From an uncultured Oscillospiraceae bacterium (GTDB lineage Bacteria; Bacillota; Clostridia; Oscillospirales; Oscillospiraceae), in assembly GCA_910587785.1 (NCBI GenBank), contig CAJUOA010000004.1, positions 12,731 through 76,730 on the forward strand: a stretch of DNA of 64,000 nucleotides, read 5' to 3'. Every line of letters begins with the position of its first letter. Within the stretch, counting starts at the first letter, position 1. The notes beneath the pieces are model-generated. The model saw only the letters and a list, made by a program, of their open reading frames with translations. It searched no databases and was not told the DNA's origin. This document shows positions 8,464 to 17,182 of this stretch, in pieces. The position numbers and the translations under genes are program-made.

Positions 8464-9501
8464 ATGAATGAAGAAAAACTCTACCGCGGTCCCAGCGGGA
8501 AGGGGCCGAAGATCGTGGCCATCGGCGGCGGGACGGGGCTGTCCACCATGCTCCGGGGCCTCAAGCGCCACACCAACAACCTGACGGCCATCGTCACTGT
8601 GGCCGACGACGGCGGCGGTTCCGGGGTGTTGCGGCAGGAGCTGGGGATGCTCCCGCCGGGGGACATCCGCAACTGCCTGGAGGCCCTGGCCAACGTGGAG
8701 CCCCTCATGGGGGAGCTGCTCCACTACCGGTTCACCGAGGGGTCCCTGAAGGGGCAGAGCTTCGGCAACCTCTTCCTCGCCGCTCTCAACGGCATCTCCG
8801 GCGGCAGCTTCGAGCAGGCCGTCAGCCGCATGAGCCAGGTTTTGGCCATCACGGGCCGGGTCCTGCCGGTGACCACCGCCAACGTCCAGCTGGAGGCGGA
8901 GCTGGAAAACGGCGCACGGGTGTTGGGAGAGTCGAAGATCTTCTACTGCAAGAAGCGGGAGGACTGCCGCATCCGGCGGGTCCGTCTTCTGCCGGAGCGC
9001 CCCCCGGCCCTGGAAAGCGCCCTGGAGGCCATCCGGGAGGCGGATATGATCCTCCTGGGCCCCGGGAGCCTCTACACCTCCATCATCCCCAACCTGCTGG
9101 TGGAGGGCATCGCCCAGGCCATCATGGACTCCGACGCGCTGAAAATTTATATCGCCAACGTCATGACCCAGGAGGGGGAGACCGAGGGCTACACCAACGC
9201 CGATCACATCCAGGCCATCTTCCAGCACTCCCTGCCGGGGCTGTTCCACCTGTGCCTGGCCAACTCCGCCAATATCCCCGCCGACATCCTCTCCCGCTAC
9301 GCCCAGGAGGGGGCCGAGCAGCTGCGCTTCGACAAGGAGGCATGTGCGAGGCTGGGGGTGGAGCTGGTCTCCCGGCCCGTCTCCACGACCCGCAGAGGCT
9401 TTGTCCGCCACGACAGTGAGCTCTTAGCCGCCGCCCTCCTGGAGCTCCACGCCCAGAAGAGCGTCCGAATCGCCGGACTGGGGCGGTACCGGATGGAGTG
9501 A
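8464..9501 (+). CDS. yvcK: Gluconeogenesis factor YvcK (CofD-like family)
   Basis: YvcK binds UDP-sugars and is needed for growth on gluconeogenic carbon sources and normal cell-wall synthesis. The 345-residue protein has KIVAIGGGTGLSTMLRGLK (nucleotide-binding loop), VTVADDGGGSGVLR, LPPGDIRNCL and LLGPGSLYTSIIPNLL. The ATG at 8464 is chosen because it gives the usual N-terminus; the alternative TTG at 8428 adds 12 unlike residues. Its ribosome site is weak. Because DpnI sits upstream, translation here can no longer be coupled to rapZ. The third usual member of the cluster, whiA, does not follow. Confidence 0.93.
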   Translation: MNEEKLYRGPSGKGPKIVAIGGGTGLSTMLRGLKRHTNNLTAIVTVADDGGGSGVLRQELGMLPPGDIRNCLEALANVEPLMGELLHYRFTEGSLKGQSFGNLFLAALNGISGGSFEQAVSRMSQVLAITGRVLPVTTANVQLEAELENGARVLGESKIFYCKKREDCRIRRVRLLPERPPALESALEAIREADMILLGPGSLYTSIIPNLLVEGIAQAIMDSDALKIYIANVMTQEGETEGYTNADHIQAIFQHSLPGLFHLCLANSANIPADILSRYAQEGAEQLRFDKEACARLGVELVSRPVSTTRRGFVRHDSELLAAALLELHAQKSVRIAGLGRYRME

Positions 9502-9546
9502 CGGGATGTATCCCAGCCCCTCCCGCGGTCTGTACGAAAAAACAGC

Positions 9547-9584
9547 TTGCAGGATGTACATGATCATGCTATTATCATGTACAT
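9547..9584 (+). promoter_or_regulatory. Promoter with palindromic TGTACA operator
   Basis: TTGCAG (9547-9552) and TATTAT (9570-9575) are spaced 17 bases. A perfect 11-bp inverted repeat, ATGTACATGAT (9554-9564) and ATCATGTACAT (9574-9584), spans the spacer and overlaps the -10 box. Each arm has TGTACA, the known core motif recognised by YefM-type antitoxins, so this is very probably the autoregulatory site of the gene at 9603. Confidence 0.75.
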
Positions 9585-9602
9585 AGAAAGGAGGGGCTTT
9601 TT

Positions 9603-10052
9603 ATGCCGCACATCAGACCGATCACGGACCTGCGCAATACGAACGAGATTTCCGAGCTCTGCCACGCCCAAAATGAGCCGGTCTTCATCACGAAGAACGG
9701 CTACGGCGACCTGGTCATCATGAGCATGGAGACGTATGAGGCGCTGACGGCCTCCCCGGCAGAGGCGCATCCCGGAAGGAAGACTGAGAATTTGTGCTAT
9801 TTGACGGAGCAGAGCCCGATCTGGGCGGGGATGCTGGCCGACGTCCTGCACCAGCACGGCATCCCGTTCATTCAGGAGAGCTCCCTGGGGGCCGGACTGG
9901 CCCTCAAAACGGGCTCCCTGTCCGAGACGATCCGTTTTTTTGTCCCGGCCTCCCGCCTCGCCGCCGCAGAAGCGCTGACCGAGGAGCTGTTCGCCAAAGG
10001 ACTGGAGGACCGGAGCGGGGAAAGCCCATCGCCGGAGGGCGAGGCCCTGTAG
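9603..10052 (+). CDS. Phd/YefM-type antitoxin domain fused to a DUF2007-like domain
   Basis: The 149-residue protein joins two domains. Residues 1-50 look like a Phd/YefM antitoxin DNA-binding fold (ITDLRNTNEISELCH, then EPVFITKNGYGDLVIMSME). Residues 62-130 resemble DUF2007 (PF09413), a small domain with a ferredoxin-like pattern, seen in LAGMLADVLHQHGIPF and IRFFVPASRLAAAEALTEEL. The toxin-neutralising tail expected of YefM is replaced by this domain, and no RelE, YoeB or Doc-like toxin gene is adjacent. A strong AAGGAGG and the operator directly upstream suggest an autoregulated single gene. It may be a sensor-regulator derived from an antitoxin; that is inference. Confidence 0.72.
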   Translation: MPHIRPITDLRNTNEISELCHAQNEPVFITKNGYGDLVIMSMETYEALTASPAEAHPGRKTENLCYLTEQSPIWAGMLADVLHQHGIPFIQESSLGAGLALKTGSLSETIRFFVPASRLAAAEALTEELFAKGLEDRSGESPSPEGEAL

Positions 10053-10088
10053 AGGGAACGGCCCCAAAATCTTGCAAGGAGAAAAACA

Positions 10089-11924
10089 GTGGACAAACGA
10101 TTAGAGCGCATCCTGCCGCGGGTGCAGAAGCCGGCGCGGTATGTGGGCGGAGAATATAACGCCGTGATGAAGCCGAAGGACGAAGTGGACGTGCGCTTCG
10201 CCTTCTGCTTCCCGGACACCTACGAGATCGGCATGAGCAACCTGGGCTTCCGCATCCTCTACGGGGTGATGAACGACATGCCCGGGGTCTGGTGCGAACG
10301 GGCCTTCACCCCCTGGACGGACATGGAGGAGGAGATGCGCGCCGCGGGCATCCCCCTCTGGTGCCTGGAGAGCGGGGACCCGGTGGGGCAGTTCGACATC
10401 ATCGGCTTCTCCGTGGGCTACGAGATGGCCTACACGGCCATGCTGAACATGCTGGACCTCTCCGGACTGCCCCTGCGGAGCGAAGACCGGCCGGACCTCA
10501 CCCCCCTGGTCATCGCCGGGGGCACGGCCATGTACAACGCCGAGCCGGTGGCGGACTTCATCGACCTGGCCCTCATCGGCGAGGGGGAGGACGTCCTGCC
10601 GGAGCTCATCACCCTCTTCCGCAAGGCAAAACAGGAGGGGTGGGACAAGTCCCGCTTCCTCCGGGCGGCGGCGGAGATACAGGGAGTATATGTTCCGTCA
10701 CTTTATACGATCTCCTATCACGAGGACGGCACCATCTCCGCCATCACCTCCCTGGACGGCGCGCCGGAGCGGGTCTATAAGCGGGTGGTCCACGACATGG
10801 ACAAGTCCTATTACCCCGCCAAAACCATCGTCCCCAGCACGGAGATCGTCCACGACCGGGTGACCCTGGAGGTGTTCCGGGGGTGCATCCGGGGGTGCCG
10901 GTTCTGCCAGGCGGGGTATGTCTACCGCCCGGTGCGGTGCCGGAGCCGGGAGCAGCTGGCCCGGTACGCCCGGGAGTCGGTGGAGGATTCCGGGTATCAG
11001 GAGATCACGCTGAGCTCCTTATCCACCAGCGACTACCCGGAGCTGGTGGGTCTGTGCAGCGATCTGGAGCTCTTCTGCGGGGAGAAGCATGTGAATCTAA
11101 GCCTGCCCAGCCTGCGGGCGGACAACTTCTCCATGGAGCTGATGCAGCGGCTGCAAAAGGGCCGGAAGGCGGGGCTCACCTTCGCCCCGGAGGCGGGCAC
11201 TCAGCGCCTGCGGGACGCCATCAACAAGAACGTCACCGAGGAGGAGCTCATGGAGAGCCTGCGCACGGCCTTCTCCGGCGGCTGGAGCGCGGTGAAGCTG
11301 TACTTCATGCTGGGCCTGCCCACGGAGACCGATGAGGACGTGGCGGCCATCGCGGAGCTGGCTAACCGGGCAGTCCACGTCTGGCGGGAGTACGCGAGCA
11401 ATAAGAACCGGCCCTTGCGGATCACCGTCTCCACGTCCTGGTTCGTGCCCAAGCCCTTCACCGCCTTCCAGTGGGAGCCCCAGATCTCCATCGAGGAGTA
11501 CGAACGCCGGGTGAAGCTCCTGCGCAGCTCCATCACCGCCAAGGCCGTCACCTACAACTGGCACGACGGGGACACCAGCTTCCTGGAGGCTGTGCTGGCC
11601 CGGGGTGACCGGAGAGTGGGCCGGGTGCTGGAGAAGGCCTACCGCAAGGGGGCCCGGCTGGACGCCTGGACGGACTGTTTCGACCTGGGGCGCTGGACCG
11701 AGGCCTTCGCCGAGTGCGGCCTGGACCCCGCCTTCTATGCCAACCGGGAGCGGGGACGGGATGAGATCATGCCCTGGAGCGTGATCTCCTGCTATGTCTC
11801 CGACAGCTATCTGTGGCGCCAGCGGGAGCTGGCCTACCAGTCCGAGACCACCCCGGACTGCCGTACCCAGTGCGGCGGCTGCGGGGCCAATATCGTGGAA
11901 GGGGGGGAGTGCTGCCGTGGCTAA
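10089..11924 (+). CDS. TIGR03960-family radical SAM protein
   Basis: This 611-residue protein of unassigned substrate has a B12-binding-like N-terminal region (FCFPDTYEIGMSNLGFR) and a radical-SAM core with the CxxxCxxC cluster motif in GCIRGCRFCQAGYVYRP near residue 265. A downstream LPSLRADNFS block follows. A C-terminal CRTQCGGCGAN motif may hold a second metal site. The GTG start at 10089 follows AAGGAG. It overlaps the next gene by 8 bases. In many Firmicutes this pair precedes ribonuclease G and ribosomal protein L21 genes, hinting at RNA or ribosome modification, but those genes are absent here. Confidence 0.9.
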   Translation: MDKRLERILPRVQKPARYVGGEYNAVMKPKDEVDVRFAFCFPDTYEIGMSNLGFRILYGVMNDMPGVWCERAFTPWTDMEEEMRAAGIPLWCLESGDPVGQFDIIGFSVGYEMAYTAMLNMLDLSGLPLRSEDRPDLTPLVIAGGTAMYNAEPVADFIDLALIGEGEDVLPELITLFRKAKQEGWDKSRFLRAAAEIQGVYVPSLYTISYHEDGTISAITSLDGAPERVYKRVVHDMDKSYYPAKTIVPSTEIVHDRVTLEVFRGCIRGCRFCQAGYVYRPVRCRSREQLARYARESVEDSGYQEITLSSLSTSDYPELVGLCSDLELFCGEKHVNLSLPSLRADNFSMELMQRLQKGRKAGLTFAPEAGTQRLRDAINKNVTEEELMESLRTAFSGGWSAVKLYFMLGLPTETDEDVAAIAELANRAVHVWREYASNKNRPLRITVSTSWFVPKPFTAFQWEPQISIEEYERRVKLLRSSITAKAVTYNWHDGDTSFLEAVLARGDRRVGRVLEKAYRKGARLDAWTDCFDLGRWTEAFAECGLDPAFYANRERGRDEIMPWSVISCYVSDSYLWRQRELAYQSETTPDCRTQCGGCGANIVEGGECCRG

Positions 11925-12579
11925 ACTGCGTCTGCGATTTGCGAAGGAGGGCCGGGCGGTGTACATCTCCCACCTGGACCTGCTGCGGACCTTCCAGAGG
12001 GTGTTTTTGCGGCAGGGCATCGTCCTGCGGCACTCCCAGGGGTTCCACCCCCACCCCATTTTGTCCTTTGCCCTGCCCCTGAGCGTGGGGCAGGAGAGCG
12101 TGTGCGAGCTTCTGGACCTGGAGACGGTGGAGGACCTGGACTGCGCCGCCCTCCCCGGGCGGCTGGCCCCCTCCCTGCCGGAGGGCATCCGGGCGCTGGA
12201 GTGCCGGGCGCCGGCGCGGCCCATCCGGGACCTGGCGGAGCTTTTGTGCCGGGTGGAGCTGGTCTATGACGGCGGCGTCCCGGCGGGGGGCGCGGAGGAG
12301 GTGGGGAAGCTCCTCACCGGAGAGACCTTGGTGGTCCAGAAGAGGACCAAGAGGAAAGCCATGGCGGACATCGACATCCGCCCCATGCTCCACAGCCTGG
12401 AGGTAGAGGAGGAGTCGGGGCTTCTGCGCCTCACGGTTCGGGTCGCGGCCCAGAACCCGGGGCTGAACCCGGCGCTGCTGGCCGCAGCCATCGCCGCACA
12501 CCGCCCGGAGCTGACGCCGGACTTCACCAGGGTGCGGCGTCTCGAGGTGCTGGACGGCGCAGGAGGGGTGTTCTGGTAA
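11917..12579 (+). CDS. TIGR03936/DUF2344 radical-SAM-associated protein
   Basis: A 220-residue partner of the preceding radical SAM protein; elsewhere the two are often fused. It starts with GTG at 11917 inside the end of the upstream gene, giving VAKLRLRFAKEGRAVYISHL. The family motifs ISHLDLLRTFQRV and SQGFHPHPILSFALPL are visible. The role is unknown; translational coupling by the 8-base overlap argues for a complex or shared substrate. A GC-rich hairpin ends the unit. Confidence 0.88.
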   Translation: MAKLRLRFAKEGRAVYISHLDLLRTFQRVFLRQGIVLRHSQGFHPHPILSFALPLSVGQESVCELLDLETVEDLDCAALPGRLAPSLPEGIRALECRAPARPIRDLAELLCRVELVYDGGVPAGGAEEVGKLLTGETLVVQKRTKRKAMADIDIRPMLHSLEVEEESGLLRLTVRVAAQNPGLNPALLAAAIAAHRPELTPDFTRVRRLEVLDGAGGVFW

Positions 12580-12591
12580 ATTCGTCAAACC

Positions 12592-12625
12592 GCCCCGGCG
12601 GCCCTGGAGGCCGCCGGGGCTTCCA
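12592..12625 (+). terminator. GC-rich hairpin after the radical-SAM pair
   Basis: A perfect 12-bp stem (GCCCCGGCGGCC/GGCCGCCGGGGC) with a 5-base loop lies 12 bases past the stop. The following T run is weak (ttcc), so it may be a poor terminator or an mRNA-end stabiliser. Confidence 0.5.
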
Positions 12626-12662
12626 TAGCGAAAAAACATGGCAGTGGATCGGAAAAAAGTAT

Positions 12663-12691
12663 TTGCAATTTTGTAAAAAAGGGAGTATACT
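12663..12691 (+). promoter_or_regulatory. Sigma-A promoter for the amino-acid ABC operon
   Basis: TTGCAA (12663-12668) and TATACT (12686-12691) have a 17-base spacer rich in A and T, about 45 bases before the permease start. Confidence 0.65.
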
Positions 12692-12737
12692 CCTTTGAAG
12701 AAAAAATAAACTAACAGGCAAGGAAGTGATCGAGCCA

Positions 12738-13415
12738 ATGAGTGAGAGACTGCTGGGAATTTTGCTGGACTCCTTCTGGAAGATCCTTCTGCCGGGGCTG
12801 ACGGTGACCATCCCGCTGACGGTAATCGCCTTCGCCCTGGCGATGGTCATCGCGGTGGCGGCGGCGCTGGTGCAGTTTGCCAACGTGCCGGTGCTCAAGC
12901 AGGTGTGCCGGTTCTATATCTGGGTCTTCCGGGGAACGCCCCTTCTGGTGCAGCTATTCGTGGTGTTCTACGGCCTGCCCAACCTGGGCATCCTCATGGA
13001 GCCCTTCCCGGCGGCGGTGCTGGTGTTCTCCCTCAACGAGGGGGCCTACTGCGCGGAGACCATCCGCGCGGCGCTGGAGTCCGTCCCCGTGGGACAGCTG
13101 GAGGCGGGGTACTGCGTGGGGATGAGCTGGTGGCAGACCATGCGCCGGATCATCCTGCCCCAGGCCATGCGGACGGCCTTTCCGTCCCTCTCCAACGGCC
13201 TTATCGCAATGGTCAAAGACACGTCCCTGGCCGCCAACATCACGGTGGCGGAGATGTTTATGGCTACAAAGGAGATCGTGGCCTGGAGCTACGAGCCCCT
13301 GGCGCTGTACATGGAGCTGGGGCTTATCTACCTCATCTTCTCCACGGTGCTGACATGGCTCCAGGGCGTGGGGGAGCGGAAGCTGGGCGCTTATGAGACG
13401 GCGGAGGTGGACTGA
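12738..13415 (+). CDS. Polar amino-acid ABC transporter permease
   Basis: Inner-membrane permease of a HisM/GlnP-type importer, 225 residues, with about five hydrophobic segments. The EAA loop that docks on the ATPase is seen in EAGYCVGMSWWQTMRRIILP, near residues 121-140. VFRGTPLLVQLFVVFYGLP near residue 68 is characteristic of the His/Glu/Gln permease group. The ATG at 12738 sits 11 bases after AAGGAAG; the GTG at 12726 overlaps that site and is less likely. Its stop overlaps the next start (TGATG), and the three genes form one operon. Confidence 0.92.
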   Translation: MSERLLGILLDSFWKILLPGLTVTIPLTVIAFALAMVIAVAAALVQFANVPVLKQVCRFYIWVFRGTPLLVQLFVVFYGLPNLGILMEPFPAAVLVFSLNEGAYCAETIRAALESVPVGQLEAGYCVGMSWWQTMRRIILPQAMRTAFPSLSNGLIAMVKDTSLAANITVAEMFMATKEIVAWSYEPLALYMELGLIYLIFSTVLTWLQGVGERKLGAYETAEVD

Positions 13416-14158
13416 TGCTGGAAGTGAGAGACGTACATAAAACCTTCGGCTCCCTGGAGGTGCTCAAGGGCGTGGGCCTGCGGGTCAGCCAGGGGGACGT
13501 TGTGGCCATCCTGGGCCCCAGCGGCTCCGGCAAGACCACCCTGCTCCGGTGCATCAACTTCCTGGAGACCGCCGGCAGCGGGACCATGATCTTTGACGGG
13601 GAGACGTTCCAGATGGAGCGGATGAGCAGGCGGGACGTGGCCCGCCTGCGGAAGAAGACCGCCTTCGTGTTCCAGAACTACAACCTGTTTCGCAACAAGA
13701 CCGCCCTGCAAAACGTCACTGAGGGCCTCATCACGGCCCGGAAGATGCCCAAGGACCAGGCGGAGGACGCGGCAATGAAGGCCCTCCGGAAGGTGGGCAT
13801 GGCGGACCGGGCGTCCCACTACCCCCGCCAGCTCTCCGGCGGACAGCAGCAGCGTGTGGCCATCGCCCGGGCCCTGGCCACGGACCCGGAGATTATCTAC
13901 TTCGACGAGCCCACCTCCGCTCTGGACCCGGAGCTCACGGGCGAGGTGCTCTCCGTCATGCGGAACCTGGCGGAGGAGGGCCGGACCATGCTGGTGGTGA
14001 CCCACGAGATGGGCTTTGCCCGGAACGTGTCCACCCATGTGGTCTTCATGGAGGACGGCGCGGTGGTGGAGGAGGGCCCCTCCCGGGAGGTCTTCCGGAA
14101 CCCCCGCCAGGCCCGGACCCGGGAATTCCTGCGCACCACCGGCGATGCCGGCGTGTAA
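13415..14158 (+). CDS. Polar amino-acid ABC transporter ATP-binding protein
   Basis: The 247-residue ATPase energises the importer encoded by its neighbours. Visible motifs are Walker A GPSGSGKTT (residues 32-40), Q-loop FVFQNYNLF, signature LSGGQQQR, Walker B IIYFDEPTSAL and the switch histidine in VVTHEMGFA. This is the GlnQ/HisP type. It begins with a one-base overlap with the permease stop, which implies coupled translation. Confidence 0.95.
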   Translation: MLEVRDVHKTFGSLEVLKGVGLRVSQGDVVAILGPSGSGKTTLLRCINFLETAGSGTMIFDGETFQMERMSRRDVARLRKKTAFVFQNYNLFRNKTALQNVTEGLITARKMPKDQAEDAAMKALRKVGMADRASHYPRQLSGGQQQRVAIARALATDPEIIYFDEPTSALDPELTGEVLSVMRNLAEEGRTMLVVTHEMGFARNVSTHVVFMEDGAVVEEGPSREVFRNPRQARTREFLRTTGDAGV

Positions 14159-14188
14159 TATCAAGATCATTCAAAAAGGAGAACTTAC

Positions 14189-15007
14189 ATGAAAGCAAGA
14201 CGCATCGCGGCCCTCCTGACGGCCGCACTTCTCAGTCTCACCGCCCTTACCGCCTGCTCCGGCGGCGGAAAGGACCAGGGGGGCGCCTCCGGCGGCCTCC
14301 TGGCTCAGATCAAGGAGCGGGGGGAGATCATCGTGGCCATGGAGGGCACCTGGTCCCCCTGGACCTACCACAACGAGGCCGACGAGCTGGTGGGCTACGA
14401 CGTGGAGGTGGCTCAGAACATCGCGGAAAAGCTGGGGGTGAAGGCCTCCTTCGTGGAGGGGGATTTCGACGGTCTCCTGGCCGGGCTGGACGCCGGGCGC
14501 TATGACATGGTGGTCAACGGCGTGGACATCGACGAGGGCCGCAAGGAGAAGTACGACTTCTCCGATCCCTACGCCTACGGGAGCATCGCCGTCATCGTCA
14601 AGAGCGACAATACGGACATCCAGTCCATGGAGGACCTGAAGGACAGGAAGACCGCCAACACCCTCACCAGCACCTACGCCGCCGTGGCGAAGAAGTACGG
14701 CGCAGACGTGACCGGCGTGGACGATCTGAACCAGACCTTCGAGCTCCTGCTCAACGGCCGCATCGACGCCACCCTCAACGCGGAGGTCAGCTACACCGAC
14801 TACATGAACGCCCACCCCGCCGCCCAGATCAAGATCGCCTGCCTCGCCCCCGAGTCCACAGAGACCGCCATCCCCATGCGAAAGGGCGAGGAGACCGCCA
14901 GCCTCCGGGAGGCGGTCAACAAGGCCCTCGCCGAGATGAAGGAGGACGGGACGCTCAGCGCTCTCTCCACGAAGTACTTCGGCGAGGACATCTCCAAGCC
15001 CCAGTAA
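14189..15007 (+). CDS. Amino-acid ABC transporter substrate-binding lipoprotein
   Basis: Extracellular family-3 solute-binding lipoprotein of 272 residues. The signal peptide ends in the lipobox LTALTACSG, anchoring Cys-23. The mature part shows GTWSPWTYHNEADELVGYDV, VEGDFDGLLAGLDAGRYDMV and KYDFSDPYAYG, the pattern of cystine, glutamine or arginine binders. The ligand cannot be fixed by eye. AAAAAGGAG precedes the ATG. A strong terminator follows. Confidence 0.92.
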   Translation: MKARRIAALLTAALLSLTALTACSGGGKDQGGASGGLLAQIKERGEIIVAMEGTWSPWTYHNEADELVGYDVEVAQNIAEKLGVKASFVEGDFDGLLAGLDAGRYDMVVNGVDIDEGRKEKYDFSDPYAYGSIAVIVKSDNTDIQSMEDLKDRKTANTLTSTYAAVAKKYGADVTGVDDLNQTFELLLNGRIDATLNAEVSYTDYMNAHPAAQIKIACLAPESTETAIPMRKGEETASLREAVNKALAEMKEDGTLSALSTKYFGEDISKPQ

Positions 15008-15022
15008 GCCCTATTCAGAACA

Positions 15023-15058
15023 AGAGCCGGACGGTGCCCCCGTCCGGCTCTCATTTTT
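15023..15058 (+). terminator. Terminator of the ABC operon
   Basis: A 12-bp perfect stem (AGAGCCGGACGG and complement) with a 5-base loop is followed by catttttg. It also separates the operon from the convergent kinase gene that ends at 15061. Confidence 0.88.
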
Positions 15059-15060
15059 GC

Positions 15061-17154
15061 CTATTGCTTCCCGCTCCCCGTCCAGAACTGGGCCACCACC
15101 GCCTTCAGCCGCTCCATGTCGATGGGCTTGGCGGTGTGGGCGCTCATGCCGGAGGCCAGGGTGGCCTGCACGTCCTCCTCAAAGGCGTTGGCGGTCATGG
15201 CGATGATGGGGATGGTGTCCGCGCCGGGGTGTCCGCTGGCGCGGATGGCCGCGGTGGCCTCATAGCCGTTCATCACGGGCATCTGCACGTCCATGAAGAT
15301 CATGTCGAACTCTCCCGGCGTGGAGTGGAGAAAGCGCTCCAGCGCCGCCTGCCCGTTGGGCGCCACCTCGCAGATAACGCCCTCGGTGTCCAGCAGCTCC
15401 ATGAGGATCTCCGCGTTGAGCTCGTTGTCCTCCGCCGCCAGGACCCGCAGTCCCTCCAGGGAGAAGGCCTCCTCCTGGGGCTCCTCCGCTGGGGCGTCTC
15501 CGATGATCTGCCCCACGGCCCGCTGGAAGCTGGAGAGGAAGAAGGGCTTGGGCAGGAAGGCGTTGACCCCGGCGGCAGATGCCTCCTCGGCGACGTCCTC
15601 GAAGTCGCAGCTGGTCAGGACCAGGAGGGGCACCTGCTCCCCGGCGGTCCGCCGGATGCGCCGGACCACCTCGGCGGTCTCCAGGCCGGGCATCCGCCAG
15701 TCCAGGAGGATGACGTGGAAAGGCTCTCCCCGCTCACAGGCGTCCTGGACCAGGGACAATGCCTCGTCCCCGGAGGCGGCGGTGGTGATCTCCACCTCCG
15801 TGCCGCTCATGAGGGTCCGGATGTCCAGGAGCACATCCTCGTCGTCGTCCGCGGCAAGCATCCGGGTGATGCCCCGGCGGAGCCAGAAGCCGCTGTCCTG
15901 CTCCCGGTGCCCCAGGACGAAGGAGACCTCCAGGGTGAAGGTACTGCCTGCTCCGGGCTCACTCTCCACAGCGATGGTGCCGCCCATGAGGTCGACGATG
16001 TTCTTCGTGATGGCCATGCCCAGGCCGGTGCCCTGGATCTCCCGGGTCTCGTCGGTGACCTCCCGGGCGAAGGGATCGAAGATGGTGGCGAGGAATGCCT
16101 CGCTCATGCCGAAGCCGTTGTCGGAGACGGTGAAGCGCAGGTGGGCGCGGCTGTCGGCGTTCTGGGGCAGGCCCTGGACGGCCAGGCGCACCTCGCCCCC
16201 CTGCCCGGTGTACTTGACCGCGTTGGAGAGGAGGTTGATGAGCACCTGGCTGAGGCGGAGCTTGTCGCCCAGCAGGTACTCCGGGAGGCCGGTGCCGGTG
16301 GTGACCTCGAAGCGCTGGTCCTTGGCCCGGGCCTGGGGGAGCATCATCGTTTGCAGCTCGTCGAGGAGCTCCGGCAGGCTGAACTCGGCGATATTGAGGG
16401 AGGTCTTGCCGCTTTCGATCTTGCTCATGTCTAAGATATCGTTGATGAGCCCCAGCAGGTGCTGGCTGGAGGAGGCGATCTTCTGGGTGTACTCCCGGAC
16501 CTTCTCCGGCTTGTCCGCGTCCCGGCTGAGGAGGGAGGAGAAGCCCACGATGGCGTTCATAGGCGTGCGGATGTCGTGGCTCATGTTGGCGAGAAAGCTG
16601 CTCTTGGCCTCGTTGGCCACCTTGGCCGTCTGCAAAGCCTCCCCCAGCATCTCATACATCTGCCGCTCCTGGGTGCGGTCGGAGAGCATGAGGATGAACT
16701 GCTCCCGGTCCTCCAGGGAGCAGTGGCGCAGAAGCTCCTTGAAAAAGCGCACCTCGCAGGTCTTCACATGGAGCATGTCCCGCTCCCCGGTCCACACGCC
16801 CCCCAGGGGGATGGCGGCGAGGGTCTCCTCTGTCAGGCCCGACTGCCCGAAGGGGGTCTGCTCCCCGAAGAGAAGGCTGCGCACGTCCCGGCGGACCTCC
16901 TCCGGGTCCAGTCCCAGCACACGGTGCAGGTTGGGGCTGACGTACCCGGCGGTGAAGTCGGCGGGGGAGAAGAGGACGAAGATGTCGTCGGTATTCTGGG
17001 TGAGCAGGTCGAAGAGCTGTTCCCGGGAGCGGACCTCCCGGTCCTTCTCGCCCATCCTGCGGCGGGTGCTCCAGGCGGCGAGACACACGGCCAAAACGCC
17101 CAATCCCAGCAGGCCGCAGACAGCGGCGGTCATCCAAATTTGTTCCCAGGTCAT
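15061..17154 (-). CDS. Membrane hybrid histidine kinase with two receiver domains
   Basis: Sensor kinase of about 697 residues. One N-terminal membrane segment (residues 8-30) is followed by a PAS-like region (LLTQNTDDIFVLFSP) and a HisKA domain with the phosphoacceptor histidine in ANMSHDIRTPMNA. The HATPase domain has GFGM and TGLGMAITK. Two receiver domains follow, with likely phospho-aspartates in ILLDWRMPG and IFMDVQMPV. No Hpt domain or output domain is attached, so a separate phosphotransfer partner is needed. The ATG at 17154 has AGGTG at a better distance than the GTG at 17163. A methyltransferase gene lies 28 bases upstream on the same strand, probably in one transcript. Confidence 0.9.
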   Translation of the reverse strand: MTWEQIWMTAAVCGLLGLGVLAVCLAAWSTRRRMGEKDREVRSREQLFDLLTQNTDDIFVLFSPADFTAGYVSPNLHRVLGLDPEEVRRDVRSLLFGEQTPFGQSGLTEETLAAIPLGGVWTGERDMLHVKTCEVRFFKELLRHCSLEDREQFILMLSDRTQERQMYEMLGEALQTAKVANEAKSSFLANMSHDIRTPMNAIVGFSSLLSRDADKPEKVREYTQKIASSSQHLLGLINDILDMSKIESGKTSLNIAEFSLPELLDELQTMMLPQARAKDQRFEVTTGTGLPEYLLGDKLRLSQVLINLLSNAVKYTGQGGEVRLAVQGLPQNADSRAHLRFTVSDNGFGMSEAFLATIFDPFAREVTDETREIQGTGLGMAITKNIVDLMGGTIAVESEPGAGSTFTLEVSFVLGHREQDSGFWLRRGITRMLAADDDEDVLLDIRTLMSGTEVEITTAASGDEALSLVQDACERGEPFHVILLDWRMPGLETAEVVRRIRRTAGEQVPLLVLTSCDFEDVAEEASAAGVNAFLPKPFFLSSFQRAVGQIIGDAPAEEPQEEAFSLEGLRVLAAEDNELNAEILMELLDTEGVICEVAPNGQAALERFLHSTPGEFDMIFMDVQMPVMNGYEATAAIRASGHPGADTIPIIAMTANAFEEDVQATLASGMSAHTAKPIDMERLKAVVAQFWTGSGKQ

Positions 17155-17182
17155 AATACGCACCTATTCTATAAGAGGATAG

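Noticed and set aside
15023..15060. Small gene between the ABC operon and the hybrid kinase
   Set aside because: The stretch is fully explained by a terminator hairpin.
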